Positions 7,914 through 16,934 of a stretch of 37,201 nucleotides of DNA are shown in pieces; the first letter of the stretch is position 1, and each line of letters opens with the position of its first letter. Both the position numbers and the translations under genes were made by a program. Source of the stretch: Rhodocyclaceae bacterium (GTDB taxonomy: Bacteria > Pseudomonadota > Gammaproteobacteria > Burkholderiales > Rhodocyclaceae); the NCBI GenBank assembly GCA_013388985.1, contig JACAEF010000055.1:1-37201 (forward strand), read 5' to 3'. The notes under the pieces are model-generated. The model saw nothing but the letters and a program-made list of their open reading frames with translations. It was not told the DNA's origin and searched no databases.

Positions 7914-9503
7914 ATGACACAAGTTTCGATCTACGACTCCACGCTGCGCGACGGCGCGCAGGCCCAGGGCGTTTCCTATTCGGTCGAGGACAAGCTCAAG
8001 ATCGTCGAGCATCTCGACGCGCTCGGCGTCGCCTGGATCGAGGCCGGCAATCCCGGCTCGAATCCGAAGGACCTGGAATTCTTCTCGCGCGCCGGCGCGC
8101 TCGAGCTCGAGCACGCCCGGCTGATCGCCTTCGGCGCGACACGCAAGGCCGGCCGGCCCGTCGCGGAGGATACGAATCTCCAGTCGCTGCTCGCCGCCGG
8201 CACCGCCGCGGTGGCGATTTTCGGCAAGAGCTGGGATGCCCAGGTGCGCGACGTGCTGCGCACCTCGCTGAGCGAGAACCTGGCGATGATCGGCGACACG
8301 GTGCGCTTCCTGAAAGCGCAGGGCAAGACCGTCGTCTTCGATGCCGAGCATTTCTTCGACGGCTGGAAGAGCCATGCCGAGTATGCGCTGAAGACGCTGG
8401 CGGCGGCCGCTGCGGCCGGGGCGGATTGCCTGTGCCTGTGCGACACCAATGGCGGTGCGTTTCCGGACGAGATCCACGAGATCACCCGCGCAGTCTGCGC
8501 GCGCTTTCCCGACCGCGTGATCGGCATCCACTGCCACAACGACGGCGAGATGGCGGTGGCGAATTCGATCCGCGCCGTGCAGGCCGGCGCGACGCAGGTG
8601 CAGGGCACGATCAACGGCCTGGGCGAGCGCTGCGGCAATGCCAATCTCTGCTCGATCATCCCCAACCTGCAGCTCAAGCTCGGCTACGAGTGCATCCCAG
8701 CGGGGGCGATGCGGCATCTGACCAATGTCGCGCGCGCGGTGAGCGAGATCGCCAACCTGCCGCTGAACGACAAGGCGCCCTACGTCGGCAGCCATGCCTT
8801 CGCCCACAAGGGCGGCATGCACATCGACGCGGTGGTGAAGAACCCGTCCTCCTACGAGCACATCGATCCGGAGCGGGTCGGCAACAGCCGCCGCGTGCTG
8901 ATGTCCGAGGTGGCGGGGCGCAGCACGCTGCTGGCGCGCATCAACGCCATCGACCCGACGCTCACCAAGGATTCGCCGGAGACGAGGAAGATCATCGACA
9001 AGCTCAAGACGCTCGAGCACGAGGGCTACCAGTTCGAGGCGGCCGAGAGCTCCTTCGATCTGGTCGTGCGCAAGCTGCTCGGCCGCTACCGGCCATTCTT
9101 CGAGCTGGTCGAATTCAAGGTGCTCACCAACGAGCCGGCGGTGAATGACGTCAATTCGTCGGTGATCATCAAGGTGCGTGTCGGCGAGCAGGAGGTGCTC
9201 ACCGTCGCGGAAGGCGACGGCCCGGTGAATGCGCTCGACAAGGCGGCCAGGAAGGCGCTCGAGCGGCTCTATCCAGCGATCGGCGAAGTGCGCCTGACCG
9301 ACTACAAGGTGCGCGTGCTCGATTCGGACAAGGCTTCCGCCGCCAAGGTGCGCGTGCTGATCGAGTCGAGCGACGGACGCGAGCGCTGGACCACCATCGG
9401 CGTGTCGACGGACATCATCAACGCCTCGTGGCAGGCGCTCGTCGATGCGATGGAGGTCAAGCTGATCCGCGACCGGGAACGCCAGGCCGCCGTGCTGCCA
9501 TGA
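7914..9503 (+). CDS. cimA: (R)-Citramalate synthase
   Basis: This 529-aa enzyme belongs to the LeuA/HMG-CoA-lyase-like family. The N-terminus IYDSTLRDGAQAQGVSYSVE holds the catalytic Arg-Asp pair. The metal-binding HCH motif is at 206-208 (IHCHNDGE), followed by GTINGLGERCGNANL. A C-terminal LeuA-type allosteric domain lies after about residue 390. Length and the early LRDGAQAQG place it with long CimA proteins rather than LeuA. It condenses acetyl-CoA and pyruvate to citramalate, opening the threonine-independent route to 2-oxobutyrate and isoleucine. LeuC and LeuD, encoded just downstream, catalyse the next isomerisation. The stop overlaps the next gene's start (ATGA), so the two are co-translated. 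No strong Shine-Dalgarno precedes the ATG. Confidence 0.93.
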   Translation: MTQVSIYDSTLRDGAQAQGVSYSVEDKLKIVEHLDALGVAWIEAGNPGSNPKDLEFFSRAGALELEHARLIAFGATRKAGRPVAEDTNLQSLLAAGTAAVAIFGKSWDAQVRDVLRTSLSENLAMIGDTVRFLKAQGKTVVFDAEHFFDGWKSHAEYALKTLAAAAAAGADCLCLCDTNGGAFPDEIHEITRAVCARFPDRVIGIHCHNDGEMAVANSIRAVQAGATQVQGTINGLGERCGNANLCSIIPNLQLKLGYECIPAGAMRHLTNVARAVSEIANLPLNDKAPYVGSHAFAHKGGMHIDAVVKNPSSYEHIDPERVGNSRRVLMSEVAGRSTLLARINAIDPTLTKDSPETRKIIDKLKTLEHEGYQFEAAESSFDLVVRKLLGRYRPFFELVEFKVLTNEPAVNDVNSSVIIKVRVGEQEVLTVAEGDGPVNALDKAARKALERLYPAIGEVRLTDYKVRVLDSDKASAAKVRVLIESSDGRERWTTIGVSTDIINASWQALVDAMEVKLIRDRERQAAVLP

Positions 9504-10126
9504 GCTTCGCCACCTGGTGGCTGTATGTCGCGATGGTGTTCGTGATTTCCGCGACGCCCGGCCCCAACATGCTGCTGGTGATGGTGAGCGGGGCGCGCCA
9601 CGGCTTTCGCGCGGCCATGGCCACCATGGCTGGCTGCCTGACGGCGCTGCTCGGCATGATGAGCCTTTCCGCCGCCGGCCTCAGTGCCATCCTGCAGACC
9701 TTCCCGATGGTCTTCGATGCCTTGCGACTGGTCGGGGCGGCCTACCTGGCCTGGCTGGGCATCCAGCTCTGGCGCGCGCCGGCGGGGGCGACCGACATGC
9801 CAAGTGATGCAGCCCTGCCGCAAAGCACGCCGGCACAGCGCTTCCGCCAGGGATTCCTGGTTGCGACGAGCAACCCGAAAGCCATCCTCTTCGCCGCCGC
9901 CTTTTTCCCGCAGTTCATCGATCCGGCGCAACCACAGCTAATGCAGTTCGTCATCCTGCTGCTCACCTTCGTCGTCATCGAGGTGAGCTGGTACGCGATC
10001 TATGCCGCCGGCGGGCAGCGCATCACCATGCAGCTGCGCAAGCCGGCGGTGCTGAAGTGGTTCAACCGCGCGACCGGCGGCATCTTTGTCGGCTTCGCCC
10101 TGCTGATGGCCGACATCCGCAAGTAA
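9500..10126 (+). CDS. LysE/RhtB-family amino-acid exporter
   Basis: This 208-aa membrane protein starts at ATG 9500, overlapping the cimA stop by 4 bases. The family motif ATPGPNMLLVMVSGARHGFR lies near the N-terminus, and TSNPKAILFAAAFFPQFID marks the second half. About six hydrophobic helices can be seen, as expected for RhtB/LysE exporters that use the proton gradient. Coupling to cimA suggests export of a branched-chain amino acid or its precursor, possibly as overflow relief, but the substrate is not shown by the sequence. Its TAA stop shares a base with the dispersed repeat. Confidence 0.88.
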   Translation: MSFATWWLYVAMVFVISATPGPNMLLVMVSGARHGFRAAMATMAGCLTALLGMMSLSAAGLSAILQTFPMVFDALRLVGAAYLAWLGIQLWRAPAGATDMPSDAALPQSTPAQRFRQGFLVATSNPKAILFAAAFFPQFIDPAQPQLMQFVILLLTFVVIEVSWYAIYAAGGQRITMQLRKPAVLKWFNRATGGIFVGFALLMADIRK

Positions 10127-10150
10127 AAGTCGGCGCTGGCGGGACGGCAG
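10126..10150 (+). repeat. Dispersed 25-bp repeat, copy 3
   Basis: AAAG + TCGGCGCTGGCGGGACGGCA is perfect; only the 25th base differs (G for C). As in copy 1, its first A is the last base of a TAA stop, here of the LysE-type gene. It ends 7 bp before the stop of convergent rluA. Confidence 0.9.
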
Positions 10151-10157
10151 GGGGCGA

Positions 10158-10823
10158 TCAGAACGGCGGCGGGCAGTCGATGCGCAACAGCTTGCCCGTT
10201 TCGGGATCGCTGAATTCGATCGCGCAGGCGTGCAGCATCAGGCGCGCGGCCTTCGCGCAGGACGCCGGCGTGCCGTAGAAATCGTCGCCGAGGATCGGGT
10301 GGCCCAGCGCCGCCAGATGCACGCGCAATTGATGCGAACGGCCGGTCACGGGTTCGAGCTCGATGCGCGATACTGCGTGTGCTGCGTCGATGTCGAGCAC
10401 GCGATAGCGGGTCAGGCTGGGCCGGCCCAGGGTGTGGTCGACTATCTGCTTCGGGCGGTTGGGCCAGTCGACGCAGATCGGCAGGTCGATCTCGCCCGTG
10501 GCGGCGGCCGTCCATCGGCCATCGACCAGGGCCTGGTAGCGCTTATGCACCTTGCGTTCCTGGAACAGGATGCTGAGTTCGCGCTGCGCCTTGGCGCCGC
10601 GCCCCATGACGACGATGCCCGAGGTGCCCATGTCGAGGCGATGGACGATCAGCGCGTCGGGAAACTCGGCCTGCACCCGGCGCGAGAGGCAATCTTCCTT
10701 GCCGGCGCCGCGTCCCGGCACGCAAAGCAGACCGCTGGGTTTGTCGACGACGATCAGTTGCGCCGAAAGGTGGAGGATGGCAAGCCCCCGGTGCGGGGGC
10801 GGCCGATAGGGAGTGGATGCCAT
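10158..10823 (-). CDS. rluA: RluA-type dual-specificity rRNA/tRNA pseudouridine synthase
   Basis: This 221-aa protein matches E. coli RluA (219 aa) in length and motif order. It has VVDKPSGLLCVPGRG near residue 35, HRLDMGTSG with catalytic Asp64, then ICVDWPNRPKQ and GRSHQLRVHLAALGHPILGD. RluA makes pseudouridine at U746 of 23S rRNA and U32 of several tRNAs. ATG 10823 gives MASTPYRPPPHRG, like the short RluA N-terminus; an upstream in-frame Met would add about 29 residues of no family resemblance. It converges on the LysE gene and diverges from leuC 77 bp away. Confidence 0.88.
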   Translation of the reverse strand: MASTPYRPPPHRGLAILHLSAQLIVVDKPSGLLCVPGRGAGKEDCLSRRVQAEFPDALIVHRLDMGTSGIVVMGRGAKAQRELSILFQERKVHKRYQALVDGRWTAAATGEIDLPICVDWPNRPKQIVDHTLGRPSLTRYRVLDIDAAHAVSRIELEPVTGRSHQLRVHLAALGHPILGDDFYGTPASCAKAARLMLHACAIEFSDPETGKLLRIDCPPPF

Positions 10824-10899
10824 GGCGCGGATTGTCTCATTGAGAGACGGCACGCCGGGCTGATGTATGCTTCGCTTTTTTCCAAACACGAGAACTGCA

Positions 10900-12309
10900 A
10901 TGTCCGGCAAGACGCTCTACGACAAACTCTGGGATTCGCACGTCGTCCGCGAGGAGGACGATGGCACCTGTCTGATCTACATCGACCGGCACCTGGTGCA
11001 TGAGGTGACCAGCCCGCAGGCCTTCGAGGGGCTGCGCCTGGCCGGCCGCAAGCCCTGGCGTGCCCAGAGCGTGGTCGCCACCGCCGACCACAACACGCCG
11101 ACCGACCACTGGGAGCGCGGCATCGAGGATCCGATCTCGCGCCTGCAGGTCGAGACGCTCGACCAGAACATCCACGATTTCGGCGCGCTGGCGTATTTCC
11201 CGTTCAAGCACCCCAACCAGGGCATCATCCACGTCATCGGCCCGGAAAACGGCACCACGCTGCCGGGGATGACGATCGTCTGCGGCGACAGCCATACCTC
11301 GACGCACGGCGCCTTCGGCGCGCTGGCGCATGGCATCGGCACCTCCGAAGTCGAGCACGTGCTCGCCACGCAGACGCTGGTGGCCAAGAAGTCCAAGCGC
11401 ATGCTGATCGAGGTGAAAGGCAAAGTCGGCGCTGGCGTGACGGCAAAGGACATCGCGCTGGCGATCATCGGCCGGATCGGCACCGCAGGCGGCACCGGTT
11501 ACGCGATCGAATTCGGCGGCGAGGCCGTGCGCGACCTGTCGATGGAAGGCCGCATGACCGTCTGCAACATGGCGATCGAGGCCGGCGCGCGCGCCGGGCT
11601 GGTGGCGCCGGACGAAAAGACTTTCGAATACCTGAAGGGCCGCCCCTTCGCCCCGAAGGGCGAAATGTGGGACAAGGCGCTCGCCTACTGGAAGACGCTC
11701 AAGTCCGATGAGGATGCCGTGTTCGATGCCGTCGTCACGATCGACGCGGCGGGCATCGAGCCGCAGGTGACCTGGGGCACCTCGCCCGAGCAGGTGGTGC
11801 CGGTCGGCGGCAAGGTGCCGAATCCGGCGCAGGAGAAGGACCCGGTCAAGCGTGCGAGCATCGAGCGCGCGCTGCAATACATGGGGCTGAAAGCCGACAC
11901 GCCGATCACGGCGATTGCCGTCGACAAGGTTTTCATCGGCAGCTGCACCAACTCGCGCATCGAGGATCTGCGCGCCGCCGCCGCGGTGGTGCGCGGCAAG
12001 CGCAAGGCGGCCAACGTCAAGCAGGTGCTGGTGGTGCCCGGCTCCGGGCAGGTGCGGCGCCAGGCCGAGGCCGAGGGTCTGGACAAGGTCTTCATCGAAG
12101 CCGGCTTCGAATGGCGCGAGCCCGGCTGCTCGATGTGCCTGGCGATGAACGCCGACCGGCTGGAGCCGGGCGAACGCTGCGCCTCGACCTCGAACCGCAA
12201 TTTCGAAGGCCGCCAGGGCGCCGGCGGCCGCACCCACCTCGTCAGTCCGCAGATGGCCGCCGCCGCCGCCATCGCCGGCCACTTCGTCGATATCCGGAGT
12301 TTTTCATGA
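10900..12309 (+). CDS. leuC: 3-isopropylmalate / (R)-citramalate dehydratase large subunit
   Basis: This 469-aa aconitase-family subunit starts at ATG 10900 with [16 protein letters not shown], the normal LeuC start. The 4Fe-4S cluster ligands are Cys349 (GSCTNSR), Cys410 and Cys413 (PGCSMC). With LeuD it isomerises 2-isopropylmalate to 3-isopropylmalate, and citramalate to methylmalate when paired with CimA. The TGA stop overlaps the leuD ATG. Codons for KVGAGVTA at 11422-11446 match the dispersed repeat in 23 of 25 bases. E. coli LeuC has GKAAPGITAKD at the same place with the same length, so this is not an insertion. Confidence 0.96.
   Translation: MSGKTLYDKLWDSHVVREEDDGTCLIYIDRHLVHEVTSPQAFEGLRLAGRKPWRAQSVVATADHNTPTDHWERGIEDPISRLQVETLDQNIHDFGALAYFPFKHPNQGIIHVIGPENGTTLPGMTIVCGDSHTSTHGAFGALAHGIGTSEVEHVLATQTLVAKKSKRMLIEVKGKVGAGVTAKDIALAIIGRIGTAGGTGYAIEFGGEAVRDLSMEGRMTVCNMAIEAGARAGLVAPDEKTFEYLKGRPFAPKGEMWDKALAYWKTLKSDEDAVFDAVVTIDAAGIEPQVTWGTSPEQVVPVGGKVPNPAQEKDPVKRASIERALQYMGLKADTPITAIAVDKVFIGSCTNSRIEDLRAAAAVVRGKRKAANVKQVLVVPGSGQVRRQAEAEGLDKVFIEAGFEWREPGCSMCLAMNADRLEPGERCASTSNRNFEGRQGAGGRTHLVSPQMAAAAAIAGHFVDIRSFS
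11422..11446 (+). repeat. Dispersed 25-bp repeat, copy 4, within leuC coding sequence
   Basis: AAAG + TCGGCGCTGGCGTGACGGCA + A has two differences from consensus. It is read in frame as KVGAGVTA, part of the conserved (G)VTAKD segment of LeuC. It may be a true repeat copy, a gene-conversion tract, or chance similarity in a fixed protein motif. Confidence 0.55.
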
Positions 12310-12944
12310 AGCCCTTTACTCATCTCGATGGCCTCGTCTGTCCGCTCGACCGCGCCAACGTCGATACCGACGCGATCATCCCCAAGCAGTTCCTCAAGTC
12401 GATCAAGCGTTCCGGCTTCGGGCCCTATCTGTTCGATGAATGGCGCTATGAGGATGTCGGCCAGCCCGGCATGGACTGCAGCAAACGGCCGCTGAAGAAG
12501 GATTTCGTCCTCAACCAGCCGCGTTATCAGGGGGCGGAAATCCTCCTCGCGCGCGACAATTTCGGCTGCGGCTCGTCCCGCGAGCACGCGCCGTGGGCGA
12601 TCGCGGATTACGGTTTTCGCGTCATCATCGCCCCCTCGTTCGCCGACATCTTCTTCAGCAACTGCTACAAGAACGGCATCCTGCCGATCGTCGCCTCAGG
12701 CGAGATCGTCGATCAGCTGTTCCGCGAGTGTTACGCGACGCCCGGCTACCGCCTGCGCGTCGATCTGGAGACGCAGACCGTGCGCACCCCCAGCGGCGAG
12801 TGGTTTACCTTCGAGATCACCCCGCACCGCAAGCACTGCCTGCTCAATGGCCTCGACGAGATCGGGCTGACGCTACAGCACGCCGACGAGATCCGCGCTT
12901 TCGAGAAGAAACACCAGGCAGCGCATCCCTGGTTGTTTTGCTGA
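12306..12944 (+). CDS. leuD: 3-isopropylmalate / (R)-citramalate dehydratase small subunit
   Basis: The product is 212 aa. It begins [20 protein letters not shown] followed by [13 protein letters not shown], the classic LeuD start, and contains [16 protein letters not shown], the swivelling-domain motif of the aconitase small subunit. It forms the heterodimer with LeuC and shares ATGA overlap with it. After it, the strand shifts to cfa; the leuB usually found next in Betaproteobacteria is absent from the window. Confidence 0.96.
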   Translation: MKPFTHLDGLVCPLDRANVDTDAIIPKQFLKSIKRSGFGPYLFDEWRYEDVGQPGMDCSKRPLKKDFVLNQPRYQGAEILLARDNFGCGSSREHAPWAIADYGFRVIIAPSFADIFFSNCYKNGILPIVASGEIVDQLFRECYATPGYRLRVDLETQTVRTPSGEWFTFEITPHRKHCLLNGLDEIGLTLQHADEIRAFEKKHQAAHPWLFC

Positions 12945-13023
12945 CCGCATCGCCCCGATTGCCCGGCGCCACGAACTGCGGCATAGTTGACGCGCTTGCT
13001 CGTTTCTGTGATGGGGGGCGCAG

Positions 13024-14187
13024 ATGGAAACCTATTCCGGGCATGATTGGCCGGCAACGCGCGATCGGGCGGCGCCGCCGGCCGTGCTGGCCGAGCTGGC
13101 GGCCGCTGCCGGCGTGCGCTTCAATGGTGACGCGCCCTGGGACATCCGCGTCCATGACGACGAGGTCTACCGGCTGATTCTGACACGCGGGCCGTTGGGC
13201 TTCGGCGAAGCCTACATGGACGGCCTGTGGGAGTGCGCGCGGCTCGACGAGCTGTTTTACCGCCTCCTCAAACACCGCATCGACGAACGGCTCGGCGGCT
13301 GGAACCGCCTGCGCCTGCTCGGCGAGATGCTGCGGCACCAGTTCTTCAACCTGCAGTCGCCGCGCCGCGCCTTCCAGGTCGGTGTCGAGCACTACGACAT
13401 CGGCAACGACGTCTTCGCCGCGATGCTCGATCCGACGATGAGCTACTCCTGCGCCTACTGGCGCGAGGCCACCGATCTCGCCGCCGCACAGCGGGCCAAG
13501 CTCGAACTGGTCTGCCGCAAGCTCGAACTCAAAGCTGGCGAGCGGGTGCTCGAGATCGGCTGCGGCTGGGGTGGTTTCGCGCAGCATGCCGCGACGCACT
13601 ACGGCGTCGAGGTGTTCGGCATCACCGTCTCGAAGGAACAGCAGCGGCTCGCCGCCGAGCGCTGTGCCGGCCTGCCGGTGACGATCGAACTGATGGACTA
13701 CCGGGAGGTGACGGGCTGCTTCGACAAGATCGTCTCGATCGGCATGTTCGAGCACGTCGGACCGAAGAACTACCCGGACTATTTCGCGCTGGCGCGGCGC
13801 GTGCTCGCCCCGGAGGGGCTGTTCCTGCTGCACACCATCGGCATCGACCGCACCACGCGCCACACCGATCCGTGGATCGACAAATACATCTTCCCGAACG
13901 GCAAGCTGCCCTCGGCCGCCGAGATCGCGCAGGCGATCGACGGCCGCTTCATCCTTGAAGACTGGCACAACTTCGGGCCGGATTACGACCGCACGCTGAT
14001 GAGCTGGTGGGAAAACTTCGAGCGCGCCTGGCCGGCACTCGCGCCGCGTTATGGCGAGCGCTTCCGCCGCATGTGGCGGTATTACCTGATGAGCTGCGCC
14101 GGCTTCTTCCGCTCGCGCCAGGGCCAGTTGTGGCAACTGGTGCTGAGCCGGCCGGAGCGCAGCGGGGAATATCGCTCGATACGTTGA
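13024..14187 (+). CDS. cfa: Cyclopropane-fatty-acyl-phospholipid synthase
   Basis: This 387-aa protein is close to E. coli Cfa (382 aa). HYDIGNDVFAAMLDPTMSYS then CAYW is the lipid-binding/active segment. The SAM-binding loop is LEIGCGWGGFA around residues 176-186. Late motifs are FEHVGPKNY and HTIGIDRTTRHTDPWIDKYI. It transfers a methylene from S-adenosylmethionine to unsaturated acyl chains of membrane phospholipids. ATG 13024 follows a GGGGGG Shine-Dalgarno-like run. It ends facing the TPMT-like gene across a palindromic element and a dispersed repeat. It stands apart functionally from leuCD, 79 bp upstream. Confidence 0.93.
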   Translation: METYSGHDWPATRDRAAPPAVLAELAAAAGVRFNGDAPWDIRVHDDEVYRLILTRGPLGFGEAYMDGLWECARLDELFYRLLKHRIDERLGGWNRLRLLGEMLRHQFFNLQSPRRAFQVGVEHYDIGNDVFAAMLDPTMSYSCAYWREATDLAAAQRAKLELVCRKLELKAGERVLEIGCGWGGFAQHAATHYGVEVFGITVSKEQQRLAAERCAGLPVTIELMDYREVTGCFDKIVSIGMFEHVGPKNYPDYFALARRVLAPEGLFLLHTIGIDRTTRHTDPWIDKYIFPNGKLPSAAEIAQAIDGRFILEDWHNFGPDYDRTLMSWWENFERAWPALAPRYGERFRRMWRYYLMSCAGFFRSRQGQLWQLVLSRPERSGEYRSIR

Positions 14188-14189
14188 CT

Positions 14190-14336
14190 GCGGGAAACGC
14201 TGAATAAATGGCTGCGCGGGCGCATCGCTGTGTTGCGCGGTGCTCGCTCCCTCGTCTATCTGCTCGATATGTCTCGGTCGCTGCGCTCCGGGCGCCTAGC
14301 AACGCATCCCGCTCGCTGCTTTCTTCAGCGTTTCGC
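14190..14336. repeat. 147-bp palindromic (MITE-like) element after cfa
   Basis: The left end reads AAACGCTGAATAAAT (from 14195), and the right end read on the other strand is AAACGCTGAAGAAAG (to 14333). Similarity continues inward (GCTGCGCGGGCGCAT against GCAGCGAGCGGGATGCG). The whole unit can therefore fold as a long imperfect cruciform. It has no coding capacity. Its left ~50 bp recur at 30221-30269. It sits between convergent cfa and the TPMT-like gene, directly beside dispersed-repeat copy 5. Confidence 0.7.
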
Positions 14337-14339
14337 AAT

Positions 14340-14364
14340 ACCTTCGGCGCTGGCGGGACGGCAC
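14340..14364 (+). repeat. Dispersed 25-bp repeat, copy 5
   Basis: The 20-base core TCGGCGCTGGCGGGACGGCA plus the following C is perfect (14344-14364); the leading AAAG is replaced (ACCT). It abuts the palindromic element on its left and lies 9 bp from the stop of the minus-strand methyltransferase gene. Confidence 0.85.
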
Positions 14365-14373
14365 CCCGCGCCT

Positions 14374-14988
14374 CTATTTGCGCGTGAGCACCACCGCCAG
14401 TTCCTCGCGCTCGATGCGCCGGTTTTCGATGCGCGGATAGGGCGGCTTCGGCCATTCCCAGAGCATGGCCGGGAACAGCGCGCGCATCGCGTTGATGTCG
14501 CAGTGGTAGGGCGGACCTTCGATGAAGCCCTCGGCCGCCGAGGAGCGCGGCGCCTGCAGGAACATCGCCAGCAGTTTGCCGCCCGGCTTGATCCAGGAGT
14601 GCAATTGCGCGGCATAGTGCGTCCAGAAATCCGGATACAGCGCGCACAGGCAGGTCTGCTCGAAGACCGCATCGACCGGCGTGTCGGGCCGCCAGTGCAG
14701 CACGTCGGCATCGACGAGCTCGGCCGTGCAGCTGGCACGCTCGATCAGCTGCCGGCACAGCGCCAGCGCTTCCGGGGCGAAATCGATGCCGGTGACCAGC
14801 ACGCCCGCCTTGGCCAGCGCCGCGACCTCCCAGCCCTGGCCGCAGCCGGGCACGAGGATGCGCTGGCCGGGTGTGATCGTGCCATCGCCGAGCCATTGCA
14901 ACAGTTGCGGATTCGCTTCGCCGCGATCCCAGGGGATGCTGCCGGCGGCGAAGCGCTCGTTCCAGAAATCGCGTGTCGGTCCCGTCAT
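14374..14988 (-). CDS. TPMT-family class I SAM-dependent methyltransferase
   Basis: This 204-aa protein starts at ATG 14988, with GGGAGC a few bases upstream. FWNERFAAGSIPWDRGEANP is the N-terminal signature of the thiopurine methyltransferase-like family. The SAM-binding motif is ILVPGCGQGWEVAALA. Bacterial members methylate thiols, thiopurines, selenite/tellurite metabolites or halides; which one applies here cannot be read from the sequence. The start lies 2 bp after the rlhA stop on the same strand, so it is probably co-transcribed with rlhA. Confidence 0.85.
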   Translation of the reverse strand: MTGPTRDFWNERFAAGSIPWDRGEANPQLLQWLGDGTITPGQRILVPGCGQGWEVAALAKAGVLVTGIDFAPEALALCRQLIERASCTAELVDADVLHWRPDTPVDAVFEQTCLCALYPDFWTHYAAQLHSWIKPGGKLLAMFLQAPRSSAAEGFIEGPPYHCDINAMRALFPAMLWEWPKPPYPRIENRRIEREELAVVLTRK

Positions 14989-14990
14989 GG

Positions 14991-16907
14991 TCAGCTCCCG
15001 GTGCTCGCGAGAATGTGAGGCTTGATGCGCCCGACGACGTGCATTTCGCAGGCGCGGCAATCGAAAGTGAGCGTCAGGCGCTCGTTGCCCTGGATCAGCG
15101 TCATCGGCTCGGCGCGGATTTGTCCCTGCACGCCGGTGATGCCCTTGGCCTGGTGCGGGCAGAGGCTGAAGGCGTGACGCAGGCAGTGCTTGGTGATCAT
15201 CAAGGAGACCTCGCCGGTCTCCTCGTGTGCCTCGAAGGCCGCGGCGATCGTGCGCACGCCGTGCTTCTCATAGAAGCGCCGCGCCGCGCCGTTGAAGACG
15301 TTGGCGAGGTAGGAAAGCGCGGTGTCGGGATAAGGCGTCGGCGGCTCGACGGCGGGCCGGCGCTGGGGGCGCACATAGGCTTCGCGTCGCGCGGCTTCGA
15401 GCGCGGCCACCGCCTCGCGGCGCAGCGCATTGGCGGCCGAGCTGGGCACGAAGAACGGCTGCGACCAGACGACCGCGAACTCCCGCAAGGCAAAGTCGGT
15501 GCCGCCGAGACGGCTCAAGTGCGCCTTCAGGGTCTCGGCCGCACGTTCCGGCTGTCGCGCCGGCTGCTTGGCGAGCGTAAGCCTCGCCGTGGCGCAGATG
15601 CCGTCCGTGTCGGTCAGCGTCAGCGCGAAGCCGTCCGGGGTTTCGGAGAAGACGGCATCGACGCCGATGCGCCGCGTGGCGGAATCCTTCGCCAGCGCCT
15701 GCTCCCAGGCCTGATCGCGGTTGCGGTTGAGGTAGATCCCGGGCTTCAAGCCGGCGAGCTGGTCAGGCGGCTCGTTCGGCCAGATGCGCCAGCGGCCGGG
15801 GCCGATCTTCTCCACCCGGTTCGCCTGCGTGCCGACGGCCTGCCGCTTGTGGAGCCAGGACAGGCCGTCGCCATTGGCGAGCGTCTCGCCCGTCTCGATC
15901 TCGAAGCTGTCGGCGGCGACCTGCGTCACCCTGCCGATCGGCAGGCCGACGAAGGCGGGCGTGTCGAAGGCGGTGATGTGCGCGGGATCCCGGCTGCGGC
16001 CGTGGGTGAAGTAGTCGGTGCTGCCACGGTGGAAAGTCTTGTCCGGGTGAGGCTCGAACTTCAGCGTGACCTTGCCGCTGGAGGCCGGTGCCAGCTCGGG
16101 ATGCTGTGCGAAGAGGGCGTCGAGCAGTTGCCGGTAATGGCCGGTGATGTTCTTCACATAGCCGACGTCCTTGTAGCGGCCCTCGATCTTGAAGCTTTGC
16201 ACGCCGGCTTGAATCAAGGGCAGCAGGTTCGCGCTCTGGTCGTTGTCTTTGAGCGAGAGCAGATGCTTTTCGAAGGCGACGATGCGCCCCTGGCTGTCCT
16301 GCAGCGTGTAGGGCAGACGGCAGGCCTGCGAGCAATCGCCGCGATTGGCGCTCCGACCGGTCTGCGCGTGGCTGATGTAGCACTGGCCGGAGAAGGCGAC
16401 GCACAGCGCGCCATGCACGAAATGTTCGACGACCACGTCGTCCGGCAGCGCGGCGCGGATGGCGGCGATTTCCGTGAGGCTCAGTTCGCGGGCGAGTACC
16501 AGTTGCGAGAAGCCGCAGTCGGCGAGAAAGCGCGCCTTCTCGGGTGTGCGGATGTCGCACTGCGTCGAGGCGTGCAGGTCGATCGGCGGCAGGTCGAGTT
16601 CCAAGAGTCCCATGTCCTGCACGATCAGCGCATCGACCCCGGCGTTCCAGCAGTCCCAGGCGAGGCGTCGCGCGGCTTCGAGCTCGTCGTCGCGCAGGAT
16701 GGTGTTGAGCGCGACATAGATGCGGGCGTGGAAGCGGTGGGCGAAGTCGACCAGCGCGGCGATGTCGGCGATCGGGTTGCCGGCCTTCTCGCGCGCGCCG
16801 AAGGCCGGCCCGCCGATATAGACGGCGTCGGCGCCATGCAGGATCGCCTGGCGGCCGATCTCGGCGGTGCGGGCGGGAGCGAGCAGTTCGATGCGGCGGA
16901 AAGTCAT
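14991..16907 (-). CDS. rlhA: U32-family 23S rRNA C2501 hydroxylase
   Basis: This 638-aa protein has the U32 start IELLAPARTAEIGRQAILHG followed by ADAVYIGGPAFGAR, and the Cys-rich signature HGALCVAFSGQCYISHAQTG then RSANRGDCSQACRLPY. A long middle and C-terminal region carries more Cys pairs (KHCLRHAFSLCPHQ and FDCRACEMHVVG). This length and double Cys pattern match RlhA (YdcP, 653 aa in E. coli), which hydroxylates 23S rRNA C2501 using an iron-sulfur cluster and prephenate-dependent chemistry. Shorter U32 proteases and UbiU/UbiV lack the long extension. ATG 16907 lies directly against dispersed-repeat copy 6, which replaces most of the expected leader. Confidence 0.82.
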   Translation of the reverse strand: MTFRRIELLAPARTAEIGRQAILHGADAVYIGGPAFGAREKAGNPIADIAALVDFAHRFHARIYVALNTILRDDELEAARRLAWDCWNAGVDALIVQDMGLLELDLPPIDLHASTQCDIRTPEKARFLADCGFSQLVLARELSLTEIAAIRAALPDDVVVEHFVHGALCVAFSGQCYISHAQTGRSANRGDCSQACRLPYTLQDSQGRIVAFEKHLLSLKDNDQSANLLPLIQAGVQSFKIEGRYKDVGYVKNITGHYRQLLDALFAQHPELAPASSGKVTLKFEPHPDKTFHRGSTDYFTHGRSRDPAHITAFDTPAFVGLPIGRVTQVAADSFEIETGETLANGDGLSWLHKRQAVGTQANRVEKIGPGRWRIWPNEPPDQLAGLKPGIYLNRNRDQAWEQALAKDSATRRIGVDAVFSETPDGFALTLTDTDGICATARLTLAKQPARQPERAAETLKAHLSRLGGTDFALREFAVVWSQPFFVPSSAANALRREAVAALEAARREAYVRPQRRPAVEPPTPYPDTALSYLANVFNGAARRFYEKHGVRTIAAAFEAHEETGEVSLMITKHCLRHAFSLCPHQAKGITGVQGQIRAEPMTLIQGNERLTLTFDCRACEMHVVGRIKPHILASTGS

Positions 16908-16908
16908 G

Positions 16909-16933
16909 AAAGTCGGCGCTGGCGGGACGGCAC
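16909..16933 (+). repeat. Dispersed 25-bp repeat, copy 6
   Basis: This is a perfect consensus copy. On the minus strand it fills the gap between the hicA stop (16935) and the rlhA start (16907), leaving one or two bases at each side, so it must cover any rlhA ribosome-binding site. Confidence 0.9.
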
Positions 16934-16934
16934 T

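Noticed and set aside
12945-13023. Promoter for cfa with TTGACG at 12987
   Set aside because: No acceptable -10 hexamer at 16-18 bases; spacing to the nearest candidate is 14.
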